Shown: in pieces, positions 11,470 to 22,991 of the stretch
Numbering within the stretch: position 1 is the stretch's first letter
How the letters are laid out: the number at the start of each line of letters is the position of its first letter
From: Lonicera japonica
Lineage: Eukaryota; Streptophyta; Magnoliopsida; Dipsacales; Caprifoliaceae
Direction of reading: 5' to 3'
NCBI GenBank assembly: GCA_021464415.1
Contig: CM038466.1
Coordinates: forward strand, 48,111,356-48,175,355
DNA length: 64,000 nucleotides
Program-made: the position numbers and the translations under genes
Notes under the pieces: generated by a model
The model's input: the letters and a program-made list of their open reading frames with translations, nothing else
Database searches by the model: none
Told to the model about the DNA's origin: nothing

Positions 11470-12955
11470 ATATATATCTTGAAGAGCATATATTACTACA
11501 TTTGTTGTGTTTTTGGAGATTTTCAGGTATTTGGAATTAAATCGAGAAGTTTGCAATTGAAGGAAAAAAATGGCTGCGCGCAAGGCTTGAGTTCAATAAA
11601 TTTCTGGCATTAATCGGTACAGAATTTGAAGAAATCTCCAATTCAAAAGTTCTATACCTTTGAGTTAGTTACGCGTGAGCGAAAACCTTGCGTCAATCGG
11701 AGTTTTGAGCGCAAAGTTATGGTCAAAATAAAATCAGTGCGCTGAATTAATTAATTTCAGCGGGCCACACAACAAATTATCTACAATGGGCTCAAGAACA
11801 AGTTTAGCAGCAGGCCGGCCCACCCAACTTAGTTTTGGCAGTAGCCAATTAATTAAAGGGCCAGGCCCGCTTATTTTATTAAAAGCCCTACAAGAGCTCT
11901 TACATCAATTATAAAACGAGAGGGAGCCGCAGCAATCATCGGAGACAGCCTTGCAAATATTTTTTTTCTCCTCTTCAATTCCTTGCACGTTTGTCTATAA
12001 AATCAGTTGCATCTTAATTTTGTTTTTTTTCTTCTCCTTTTGTGCGATTGTCAACGGACAGAACCTTAATTTTCTATTTTTCTTTCTTTTCGATAAAGCA
12101 ACCGTGAGTCTTTTTCTTTCTCTTTTCTTCCTTTCTCTTTTGCCGAGTACAGTTATTGGTATAAAGATATTTATCTCAATTATTTGGATGCTTTGTGGAC
12201 GAGTATAATTACAGTTTAGAATTACTTTATTCTTCATTAATATATTTGCGCGCATTCAAGTAAGTATTTGATTTATTTATTTATGCATTATTTAATTATG
12301 TATTGTGTTTTAATTGCAAGCATGTTAGGCTAGGTTATTTTCTAGGGTTGAGGATGAGTATGTTTGATTGATTCCCTTGCACGTATTCATGCCAATTGAC
12401 TCTACCAATTTAATGCTTTAATATTAAAATTAATTTTTCCTATTGAATGCCTATTTTAATTGATAAAAATAAAATTGGATTCTCACTATTTTTTTGTTGG
12501 ATTCATCTTATGATTTGTTAAAAGTGGATATAGGGTGTGTTTTGATTTTATACATTTGTTTGGCTGTGGAAAAATTAATACTTGAATTTTATAATTTAAT
12601 TGGACTTAATTTAATTTATTTTTTGCATCTAATAGAGTCGAGAGACCAAATTAGTGCGAGACAAAGAGTAGAGTTTGCTGGGCATGAATACTAGGAACAT
12701 GATATCAAATATATGATTCCGCTACCCTAGTATTTTATTAATTGATTATTTCATTAGTATTTTTATTATTTTATTTGTATTCTTAGTTGATAAATCATCC
12801 CAATCACTTTTTAAGCTAGATTAGGAATTAATTAGAGTTAGTGAGAGAGATGCGTACGTTCCATCCGTCAAGTCCCTAGGGTTCGACCTCGCTCTTGCCT
12901 AAGCTATACCAGTATTCGATTCGTGCACTTGCGAGTAATTAAAACATTCACATCA
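11470..12955 (+). mobile_element. Unclassified LTR-like insertion (I) inside LTR A
   Basis: Sequence homologous to LTR F stops after GGGCACTAAT and resumes at ATAATCAAAGCGG near 12955, so about 1.48 kb is extra. The insert has a possible TATA (ATTATAAAACGAG near 11910) and ends with GCTATACCAGTATTCGATTC and a TTGCGAGTA-type tail seen in other plant LTRs. No perfect target duplication was found, so both edges are approximate. The open frame at 11951-12208 is low-complexity Phe/Leu/Ser and is not a gene. Confidence 0.45.
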
Positions 12956-13974
12956 ATAATCAAAGCGGTTAGTATATCAAATGGTTAGCTTAACGAGAGA
13001 ATGCCGTAACATAACACCTTAGGTGGAAGGGCCATTAGTCGGCCAAGTGTGGAATTCATAATGAACTAATAACAAAGAGAAATGATGAATGCTTGGCTTA
13101 TAGTTAATGACCTTCGATGTAGTCACAAGATAGTTGGGGAATAGAGCTGATACAAGCCTTATGACCGATTCACCATAGCATGGCGAACCTTAGGAAGTTA
13201 GAAACCGAAAAGAGGTAATTGTCCAACAAAGATCCTTACATGGCGTAGGAATGCAGATGAATTCATTCCTCGAAAAGCCTAAGGACGAGATTGGTGGACC
13301 GGGTAATTAGCTTCCGGTGGCTATGATAGGAGTCCTAGTGGGGTTCGCATGCATTTATATGTGGATTGCATTGCATGGCATTGTTTTCAAACTATTGTAA
13401 TAAAGTAAAGCATTTATTTTCTATATAAACATGCACGTGCTTGCGTGTGCAATGTGTACTTTCTATAAAAAAACATATTTAGTTCCCACTGAGCTCGGAT
13501 TTGGCTCATTCCCTCTTTCACCAGTCTTGCAAGGCCAGCTTCTCGGGTGGCGTGCGATTTACAAGTCTAAAAGCCTCTGATGTCCACAGACTATCTTTTG
13601 GTCTTTTGTGAAAAGGGCCATATTTTATAATCGATTTGGTTTTATTGTAATGTATATAAACCCTTTTTTTTATGAATTGGACTTTGGTTTTGTTGCATAA
13701 ACAATGTTTTAAAGAAACTTGTATGAATATTCTTATATGTGGAGTTGGTTTTGGTTGTAGTTGAATGAGGATACTTTTACATGAAAATGGTTTTAATTGT
13801 TACAGGCTGGTATGTCTTTTAAACGAACTCCACATGTCGAATTTTTTCGAAACAGGCTTTTCTATGAACTACATTTCATTAAAGAGAAGTTTTAAAATCC
13901 GCCGTCGCGCACCGCATCCGTGATTAACCGAGTCCCGGAGGTGAAAATCTCATAACGGGATTCTCGGCGTCACA

Positions 13975-14944
13975 TCGATCCCTTGAGTTAGCGATTAAGC
14001 ATTGGCTTTATTGGGGAGTAGTTGATAGAATTATGACCCTCCTCCTGTCTGAGTCCTTATTTTTCACGGAATGCAAATTAAGAGAATGTTAGAACCCCAT
14101 TGGAGTTGCCAATATTTTTATGTCCAAATTCTTAGTACTATGTCCCCCACCTGCCAGGTGTAGACTGACATGGTGATTCATATATCATTATCTGACCTTC
14201 CCTTTAAAAGTGTTTTAGAGACCAAAGCGGCACTCTAAGTTCGAATTATCAAAGTGATGCAACTTAGTGACGAATACCCTAAAGAGGGGAGTGACGTACG
14301 ATTACGTAAAGTGAACCTCATCTCCTTTGAATTTGTTTGTCGAACACATTGAGACTTATGGTTAGCGAATTTAAGGTAATACTTCTACTTATCTTGACCT
14401 CATTTCTAACATGAGTTATATCCTTTGGATATATTTGAGACTAAAACCTTTTTGAGGATTACAATAAAGAGGTAGCATGTCTAATGTATACAACCTACTC
14501 CGCTTGTTATGAGCAAAGGGCGAAGGCCGAATTTCTTTTCCTACTTATTGTAGTTACATACTAAAGCATCTTTTTTAACATATGACCAAAACCACGGGAT
14601 TTCGATTATATAATTTTTTATAGTGTCGTATTGATCAAGTTTGAATTTTAATGGCTCCTAATAATAGCATATCCAATTCACTACGTTTAATAATTGAATA
14701 GTGTTGGGCATAACCTCATAATTCGGACCGGCTATATCTGATGTGAGCTAAAATTTGACAATTGTAGGAAGGAAAGTGTGAACCCACCCAGAGTAGTCAT
14801 GTCATTTTATGAGTCCTTGATAGATCAATTTCCATCATTTGAAATCTGGACAATTCTATCGTAAATTTGATTACGGGTGTTCTATAGGAGATAGTGTGTG
14901 ACATAGGAAGTTTTGGGTTCTTTATGAGAACGATCGTTTGATGA
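13975..14944. other. Unclassified DNA between LTR A and LTR B
   Basis: No coding potential is recognised. It probably continues the sequence interrupted at 6406. The segment at 14905-14945 duplicates the start of LTR B (GGAAGTTTTGGGTTCTTT and CGATCGTTTGATGATG both recur near 14990-15060). Confidence 0.35.
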
Positions 14945-17096
14945 TGTTAATTATGTTATATTAACTCTTTTATATATATATATATATGAGAATGATCGTT
15001 TGATGATGCGGGTAGTCTGAATCAATTTAGGTTGGTAAATAGGAAGTTTTGGGTTCTTTGTGATTCGTTAATTTGAACTAACTTTGGGCTATGTAATTCC
15101 TTCGTTACTTATCCCATGGAAGTTTCGCTAGCTTATGTGTCTAGTATTTGCATCATTCTACAACTTTCGTGTTTTTTCCAAAATCTAATTCGCACTCCTC
15201 ATGGGTCAAAACAGGGCGCGAAATAGGCCCATCGCTAAATTCTAGTGGTTTGATAGCGTTTCGGCAGAGCGCTGCCTTCGGTGAATTTCTGAAAAACATG
15301 AGTCCATAATTTGGGAAAACTTCCTCTTAGGAAGTTGTAGATCTTTGAATTACCTTTCTGTGCATATAAAGAACACCTCAATCGGAGTTTCGAGTCAAAA
15401 GTTATTGCCAAAACAAAAACAGTGCTCCAAAACCAAAAATCTGTGGTCGGTTACTGTAACAACCGACTTAAAGTGGATTAAGGCTCGTTTTAAGCTAATT
15501 TTCACCCATTTTCGAGCCAACCTCTTCAACTAAACTCTAAAGAGTTCTAGAGAGAGAAAGATAGGTGTTCTTGAGCAATCCTTACCTATTTTCACGCCCG
15601 ATCGAAGGATTAAACATCGAAAATCATCTGAAACACCTCCTAGCTTACTATTCATCATCTTTTACCTTGAGGATTCTTTGGGGAAGGCTTGAAGCATCAA
15701 ATTTTTTTTCTTCTTTCTCACTCATAAACTAAGGTAGGGATTTTCTTACTTTCTAAACCCGATAAAATGAGTTTATTACTTGACAATTCATGCGTTTGAT
15801 TTATATAAAGTTAAAAAGTTGAATGTATACATATATTTATGATGTTGCATGATAGGTGTGGTATTGAATATATGATTGGAGGCACAATATGCCATGTATA
15901 CTTGATATAAAGAGTTGTTTGAACAAAATAAGATACCATTGGCGATATATCTACGACAAGGTTGATAAAAGTGATTTATTTGTGAACTTTTGATGCCAAG
16001 GGATATGTGGTTGAACTTGGTAAAGTATATATAGCATAATTTTCTTCATATGGATAATTAGCATCATGTTATGCATATTATATGTTACTATGGTGTCAAC
16101 CGGAAGCTCGGAAACGTTCAAAGGCATGGAGGCTTTATTATGGCTTATGACTCTTGTTATAGTATCTATTTCTCAAAGGCTTGTATCATTTATCTATGTA
16201 CTGAAGAGCTGGTGGCTCTTGAAAACCGAAAAAAATGAATTGAATGTATAGTGCTTGCCGGGATGGAAAAATAGGCAGGGCCCGGTGCCCTTGGGTTGAA
16301 ATGCCCTAAACCCCTAGGGGAGCAACGTTTGGCCGCCTATTAGCCACCGGTGTGGAGCCCGGGAACCTAGGCAAATTGGCAAGGCACTATGGTTTTACGA
16401 TTATCTGTATTTATATGGGATCGGGGTGAATGATCCCAAGGCTATTTTTCTCTATGCTTGTGTGGGATCGGGACAATTGATCCCAGGTTATAATATTTTG
16501 GCAACAGTGGAATCTATTCATCACTCAGGCTTTTTATTATACGGTAATCGATTGACACGGGAGGTAACCTGCATTAGCACATTCATGCATGATCACTTGA
16601 TGAATTTTGGATTTTCTGTTGATATTATTGATATTAACCTAGTCTAAAAGATATGTTTACAAACTTGTTTTTGAACATATGCCTGGTGCCGTACCCCCCC
16701 TACTGAGCAAATGGCTCACCCCGATTTTTCTTTAAAACATTTCAGGTACTCACGAGTCCCAGAGGACAAGGACATGACCGGGTCAAGGACGATATAGAGG
16801 CTCTGATACTACGTGTACATTTTGGTTTTCTGTGATGTATGTATATTTTTCTGGGAAGCCACGGCTAGCCCGAGGAGTTTATATACTTTGGTTATTCGTA
16901 TGGTTTGGATTATGTGTACATGATACATGCTGGAATGTATAATATGTTTGATACCCTATGCATTGTGATACTTGCTATATCTGTTGTTGTTGACTTATTT
17001 CTTTCTATATACCTATCTTAGTCTTACTAAGATAAGTTAATAACGCTCCAAGCTAATTACAGGCATTATCATGTACATTAGGTCGGGGGTGTTGCA
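14945..17096 (+). mobile_element. Family-X LTR (B), 5' end degraded
   Basis: It ends TCGGGGGTGTTGCA and shares modules in order with LTR G and the chromovirus LTRs: GGCAGGGCCCGGTGCCC near 16277, the CTACTGAGCAAATGGCTCACC module near 16700, and GGGAAGCCACGGCTAGCC near 16853. The start is a degraded TGTTAATTATG followed by a TA microsatellite. No target duplication was found, so it may be a fragment. Confidence 0.6.
15446..15467. promoter_or_regulatory. Dyad GTCGGTT / AACCGAC in LTR B
   Basis: Perfect 7-bp arms (15446-15452 and 15461-15467) flank an 8-bp spacer. The site occupies the position where homologous LTRs carry other palindromes. Confidence 0.5.
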
Positions 17097-17177
17097 TAGT
17101 GAATCTCAATTATGTTTATAACTAAAATTTCTTAGTTCAAATGTTTTATCTAAATCCCTTGAGAAAGATACCCCCAC

Positions 17178-19013
17178 TGTGAGAACCCGCACTTTCGACG
17201 CCTGCCCCCTTATTATTGAAGAAATGATGATGATTTGTAAAGAAAATCTGAATCGCCAGTTTGTTTTACTAAACAAACATAAGTATGTGTAAAAGATGAA
17301 CTTTTATGGATTAAATGGCCTCTTAAACACAATTATTGCGAAACTAGTTGATTCGAAGGTTCGGGGATTAAGTTACGAATCGGGAAGGTGCTAGGCACCC
17401 AATTCGCCCTTTCTATCTCTAAGTAGAATATGAGTGTATTTATGATCGAAGATTCGCATGCCTAATGATGTTATTACGTATCAGCCCATAATTTTAGGAA
17501 AACTGGATTTGGGGTGTGGATGGAAAGCATGTGCTTCGTATTTCTCCATTTAATTTTAGAAATCAGTGTATGTGTGATTTGAAAAATGATTTTGATAATG
17601 ATAGATAGTAAAACCGGTGTTTTCGGTAAAGATTAGAGCTTTTCGGAAGCTAATTCAATTTAGAATCGGATATCTAGTAATCCTCGAGATTCGTTTGTCA
17701 ATAGTGTACCACAGTTTAATTACTTAAACCAGCATTGATGAATCCAGTACTCTCATATTGGATATTTAGGTAGGCATTGCGATTTATAGATTAAACCGGG
17801 TACAAACGCTTATTGATTCCTTCGTAGACCAAGACTAATAAAATTGAGATTTTATAATTTTAACTGAAAAAAATACGTTTTTAAATTGTTACAGCTCATT
17901 CCACACATTTAGTTATGAAAACGGGATTTAAATATGAAATCTGAACTGATTTTAAGATAAACAATAATTTTTACATGCGATTGATCAATTGTAACTAATA
18001 AAATAAAGACAGATAAAAAATTAAAGACGGACTGAGATAAAAAATACCTAAAAGCCTTCAAAATAGAGCAATTGTATTTTAGAATACTGTTCTCGAAGTC
18101 CCAGAGCTGACTGATACTTCAAATGGGTCTGTGCATGTGTATTTATATATGAAAATTATTTATGGGTTGGGCCAGGAACATCTGTCTGGTGGACAAATGG
18201 TCTAGGACCATTTTTCCACACAACAGACACTTTTTGTGTCGTGTGGACAAATGCCCTATGTCTGGCAGACAGATGGGTCATTTGTCCAAGAGACATATAT
18301 TACTCCTCCGAGACGGTTTTTGTGATTCCCGACAAACAGCATATTGGATTAATCTTATTTTTTATTATGTTGTTACCCGTGCTAAAACCTATCTGCTGGC
18401 AAAATTTTAGTTCATTTGGACTTTGGGAAGGCCTCCGCCTGATTTCCCGAGATGAACTCCCAATTTTTTTGAATTTACGGAAATCCAAGGCATTTGTTTA
18501 CATGACAAATCCTTATTTCCAAAAATGGTTTTTTGTCTGTTTTGGCTCAACGGAGGAGCATCGGATCGATCTGGTTTTTTTGAATGTTTCTCCCCATAAT
18601 ATAACCTTAATACTTTTCAAATTTGAGATCATTTGGACTTCGGGAAGGTCTCCATTTGATTACCCGAGGTGGATTCCTAGTTTTTTGAATTCCTGAAAAT
18701 CCAGCCATCAGATCGAGTTGATTTTCTAGTATGCCTCTCCTTATGGCACTATCTAACAATCTTGAAAGTTTGAGGGTGACCAGAAATAAAAAACTCTCAT
18801 TGTATAAATACTCACATGATTTAATGATATTTTGGTTCCAGCAGCTTTCGGTAATTCTCGTAACTTCTCGCCTGGGTGTCCATTTGGCTTCCTTCTTTGA
18901 CCTGTATTACTTTTACATTGCATACATGCATGTATGAATTCTCTTGCATGTATGTATATTCATTTTCTTAGAAATCGGGATTCCTGCGAGGCTCGCAAAA
19001 TAAGGTGTTCACA
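17178..19013 (-). mobile_element. TAT-like LTR (C), minus orientation, likely a 3' LTR
   Basis: Read on + it starts TGTGAGAACCCGCAC and ends AAGGTGTTCACA. It carries the GGGAAGGTGCTAGGCACCC motif also found in LTR2. On the minus strand a TATA box (ATATATAAAT, 18141-18150) lies downstream of a dyad array. Flanking pentamers differ (CCCAC and GACCC). The bases just outside 19013 read GAAAGGGTC on the minus strand, a plausible polypurine tract. The LTR therefore looks like a 3' LTR whose internal 3' end, with tandem repeats, lies at 19014 onward. Confidence 0.55.
18183..18295 (-). promoter_or_regulatory. TGTC-N5-GACA dyad array in LTR C
   Basis: Four 13-bp dyads start at 18183 (TGTCTGGTGGACA), 18237 (TGTCGTGTGGACA), 18259 (TGTCTGGCAGACA) and 18283 (TGTCCAAGAGACA). 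They lie 33-145 bp upstream of the minus-strand TATA. The outer TGTC/GACA arms are constant while the core varies. Confidence 0.6.
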
Positions 19014-19259
19014 GACCCTTTCGGCCTAGGTTCTTTGTGAAGTAAAGAAACTAGGACGACAACGAGAACGCATCATTTTGTGTCACTTGCATAAATCATA
19101 TGTGCTATTTTGAAAACAATGTCATGCAAATGACGCCGTGCTGTGCTATTTATCTCTGCTGTGGACGGATGGGTGCTTTTAGGGATTGCTCAGGATACTT
19201 CAAGTGCTTTGCTATGATGTGTTGAACTGTTGTACTCCCCTTGATGAGGATTTCTCTAT

Positions 19260-20060
19260 TAGCAATTCTGATTTGGTATATTCCCACAGGCAGGGACAGT
19301 TCTATCAATGATTTGGTGTTTTGTTAAACTGGTGTACTCCCACATGCAGGGACGGTTTAGTTAACAATTCTTATTCGGTGTTGAACTGATGTACTCCTAA
19401 AGGCAGGGACAGTTCTATCAATGATTTTCTATCTTGTTAAACTGATGTACTCCCACATGTAGGGACTGTTCTGTTACCAATTCTGATTCGATATTGAACT
19501 GATGTACTCCTACAGGCAGGGATGGTTCTATCAATGATTTTCTAAATTATAAAATTGATGTATTCCCACAGGTAGGGATAGTTCCATTAACAATTCTGAT
19601 TCGATGTTGAGCTGATGTACTTCCACAGGCAGGGACGGTTCTGTCAATGATTTGTTATATTGTTAAATTGATGTACTCCCATAGGCAAGGACCATTTCGT
19701 TAACAATTCTAATTTGGCGATGAGCTGATATACTTCCACTGGTAGGGACGGTTATGCTAACGATTTGGTATATTGTTAAACTGATGTACTCCAACAGGTA
19801 GGGATGGTTCCATCAACAATTCTGATTTGGCATTGAGTTGATGTACTCCCACAGGCATGGACGATTTTGTGAATGATTTGCTATATTATTAAACTAATGT
19901 ACTTTCACAGGCAGGGATGGTTCCGTTAATAATTCTAATTCAATGTTGAGCTGATGTACTCCCACAGGTAGGGACGGTTCCGTTAACAACTTTGATTTGA
20001 TGTTGAACTGATGTACTCCCACAGGCAGGGATGGTTCTGTCAACGATTCTGATTCTATTG
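19260..20060. repeat. 57-bp tandem repeat array with 113-bp dimer structure
   Basis: The landmark TGTACTCC or a variant recurs at 19333, 19390, 19446, 19503, 19559, 19617, 19672, 19728, 19784, 19842, 19898, 19954 and 20012, with steps of 55-58 bp. Neighbouring units alternate between a TTGTTAAACTGATG and a GTTGAGCTGATG lead-in, so the higher unit is about 113 bp. It lies just inside LTR C. Tandem repeats in 3' untranslated regions are known in TAT/Ogre retrotransposons. Confidence 0.85.
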
Positions 20061-20064
20061 TTTT

Positions 20065-20323
20065 GTTTGAACCATGTAGAAGGGTAAGCCCCCTGCTTTA
20101 GCAAAATGTGTGAATCGTGTAAGGGGGTGATCCCCCTGCTTTAGCTAGGTGTGTGGACTTTGTAAAGAGGTGAGCCCCCTACGTTAGCTTGGTGTGTGGA
20201 CCGCGTAGAGGGATGAGCCCCCTGCTTTAGCGAAATGTGTGAACTGCATAGAGGGGTGAGACCCCTGCTTTAGCAAAGTATATGGATTGTGTAAAGGGGT
20301 GATCCCCCTGCTTTAGCGAGGTG
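20065..20323. repeat. 43-bp tandem repeat array, left part
   Basis: Six units carry GAGCCCCCTGCTTTAGC or variants, with landmarks near 20094, 20138, 20181, 20224, 20267 and 20310. The array is cut by solo LTR D and resumes at 24819 in register, ACGTG/AGGTG being the target duplication. Confidence 0.85.
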
Positions 20324-20916
20324 TGTAACGCCTTGTATTTCGTTTCTGCAATAAATTCCTTCTTTCAAGGAAAAAATCTCCGTTGGAGGAGCCGATTTTG
20401 TTCTGTAGCCTCCGTAGTTGATCCAATGTTTCCAACAAGTCATTTTAATGATATTAAGTATGCGTGAATAGTTAGAATGCATTTCGGGAAGCCGCGATTG
20501 AAATCGGTGGCTAACGGCGAAAAATCGAACCTTTGCCAAAATGAATTTTTGGCCAACTTTGAGAGGTCATAAATTTCTCATACGAAGTCCAAATGAGTCC
20601 TAGTTTATGTCTATTTCTAGGTTTTAATTCTTTCTACAACTTTCGTGTTTTGAGTGAAAGCCAATTCACACTCCTCCTTGGTCAAAACAGCATGTGAAGT
20701 AGGCAGGTTAGCAAAAATCTGATTATTCGGTAGCACTTCGGCAGAGCGCTGTCTTCGAAAAATTTTTAGAAATTATTCATCCAGAATTTGGGAAAACTTT
20801 CTCTTAGGATGTTGTAGATATTTGAATTATCTTTCCGTTGATATAAAGATCACCCAAATCGGAGTTCCGAGCGAAACGTTATGACCAAATTACGAACATA
20901 ATTTTAGAAAATGGGG

Positions 20917-20934
20917 CCTCTGATCGATCAGAGG
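20917..20934. promoter_or_regulatory. Perfect palindrome CCTCTGATCGATCAGAGG in LTR D
   Basis: This is an 18-bp perfect palindrome just upstream of the AT-rich tract, and it aligns in position with the palindromes of LTRs A, F and G. The core TGATCGATCA is also the core in LTR F, but the outer arms differ. Confidence 0.6.
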
Positions 20935-22991
20935 GGGTCCAGCAAGTTTTTTAACCATTTTTCATTGCTTTTTATTCACCACTCTTCCCACTTTCTTCAC
21001 CCATTCGACCCCCACCATTTGAGAGGCTAGAGAAAGAGTAAGAGCTCACTTTTAAGGGTTCAAAAGAGTGATCTTTCAAGACTCTTTATCCTACACAAAA
21101 CCACCATCATATCACTTCTAAATCCTTACTATTCATCATCTTCCCCACTTTCTCTTTACCATTCTAGGGCACAAATTGGGGGTTTCGAGATTGGTGCTCC
21201 TTCAGCTCGATTTAGCGGCGAATCTTTAAAGGATTGACCCTATTAAGGAGGGAACGCTAGTACGCAAACTCAATTTCTACTATTATGTGTTGCATATTCA
21301 ATTCTCAATGTTTATTAAGGGTTTTCTTATAATCTTATTGACACACACATACATGGGGTTTGGTTTTAAGGTTTATGACTTATTTTCTGGATTTTATCCA
21401 TTTTTTGTTGTGATTTCATACCTATACATATGAACCTCTTTATACACTAGCGTACCACGGACTCTATTGGTGTTCTGCTAGCGCGGGTGTGCGTATACTC
21501 AATTTGAGGGTGTACATACTATGTTATGATTTAGGAAGGAGGTTTTATTCAAGAGTCGAATTTTAGTATACTTTGGTATGAACTTGGTATCTTAAGAGCT
21601 ATACATAATTGCTCCTACTGATATTATTACGTTATAAAGGGAATTATTTAGTAAGTATAAATTATAGAGGGCCTTGGATGCATTTACATATTTAGTGTAT
21701 TAAAATAGAGTTGTATATGTATTGTTCTTACGATGTAGATAATGTATACATGCCATTGGAATTCCTAATACCATGAATGTGGTGGACTCACCATTTTGGT
21801 AACAATCACATTATATTTTCTTAAGGTACACACTTGAAAATAGTGGGGATGGTTTCACAACCAAAGTCGCTATGATTATATCCATGCGATGCATACGCTA
21901 TAGAACGGATAAATTATCTAGTGAATAGTATTCTATTAACCCAAGAGTTTAATACCAATAGAATACTAGTTCACCCACTGGAATTATTCAAGTATCGTAT
22001 TGATAAAATCATGTGATTGTGTTAGTTTCTTAAATGGCACGTGTATATTAAATACATCTTAATTTGAGTATAATATTGTTGTACATAAACCTAGTATCAC
22101 ATGTACATATTGATTTCATATATAATTTGTGTATAGATTGAACGTTGCGTATATAGAGAAACCAGATACGATTTTGGTTTACAGAATTATCATGGAGGTA
22201 TGATTTGATATATATGTGTGTGTGTATGTACGTATGTGTGTGTATGTACGTATGTGTGTGTTACATATGAGTATATTCTTTAAAAAATAGTTTTATTGAT
22301 TCCTTGGTTTTGTAAGGCACTAATGGTTGATAGGGTTGACTTAGCCATGGTGGCTACATGCCCTGGTCCGTGTAGAGGGACCCCGCTTTAAAAGCGGCAT
22401 ACTCTATGGTCCATAGGGGGACCCCGCGAGGTGGCATACCCTACACCATCTAGGTGGTCCACGGGGGAACCCAGCCTTGGGGGCTGCATACCCTAACCTC
22501 AGGGGCTTAGATCGCGATCGACGGTTATAAGATTAGTGCCTACAGTTCTCTTATGACATATTCTATTATTATGAGTTACTTAGCTTCTGATGATAGATTC
22601 TTTATTGTATTTTCGGGGATAGGGCGGCACTTGGTGTGCATTGCATATAACATCATTTTCAAGTTATTTTGACAAGAGTACTATCTATATCTATATATGT
22701 ATGTAGAAACAGTATAAATATATATGTGTACATGGTTCAAATTACTTTCTTAATCTAACATTGCATATGCATTCCTAAATGTATTTTCTTATCCAAACTC
22801 TTATAGTTCCCATTGAGCCCATGTTTTGCTCACTCCTATTTTCCCAAACCAGTTTTGCAGGTAATTCTCTTAGGAGGCGGCACAAGTACGAAGTATAGAC
22901 ACCTCTGATGACCTTAGACTACCTGTAGTCGTCTATAGACAACTCAGCTTTTATATATATAGTTGATTTATGTATTTTGTATAATTAAACC

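Larger units (their letters stand above)
6407..13974 (+). mobile_element. Solo LTR A, family Y (Ty3/gypsy-type), with nested insertions
   Basis: It begins TGTAACACCCCGTACTTTC and ends CTCGGCGTCACA. Flanks TTGAT (6402-6406) and TCGAT (13975-13979) form a target duplication with one mismatch. Sequence order matches the solo LTR F at 56303-59919: TGTAACACCCCG start, a TTCCCACTGAGCTC module near 13483, and the GATTAACCGAGTCCCGGAGG module near the end. Removing the inverted insertion H and fragment I leaves about 3.4 kb, close to the 3.6 kb of F. No internal coding region remains. Open frames within it are chance frames in LTR sequence. Confidence 0.8.

Noticed and set aside
11951..12255. Overlapping Phe/Leu-rich (+) and Lys/Arg-rich (-) frames
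   Set aside because: This is low-complexity TTTTCTT sequence in a transposon insert with no family match.
7185..13974. A 6.8-kb DNA transposon with terminal inverted repeats
   Set aside because: The ends belong to two nested LTRs of one family in opposite orientation, and the target duplication fits 6407-13974 instead.
19260..20060. CRISPR-like array
   Set aside because: Units are contiguous 57-bp tandem repeats with no spacers, in plant nuclear DNA.
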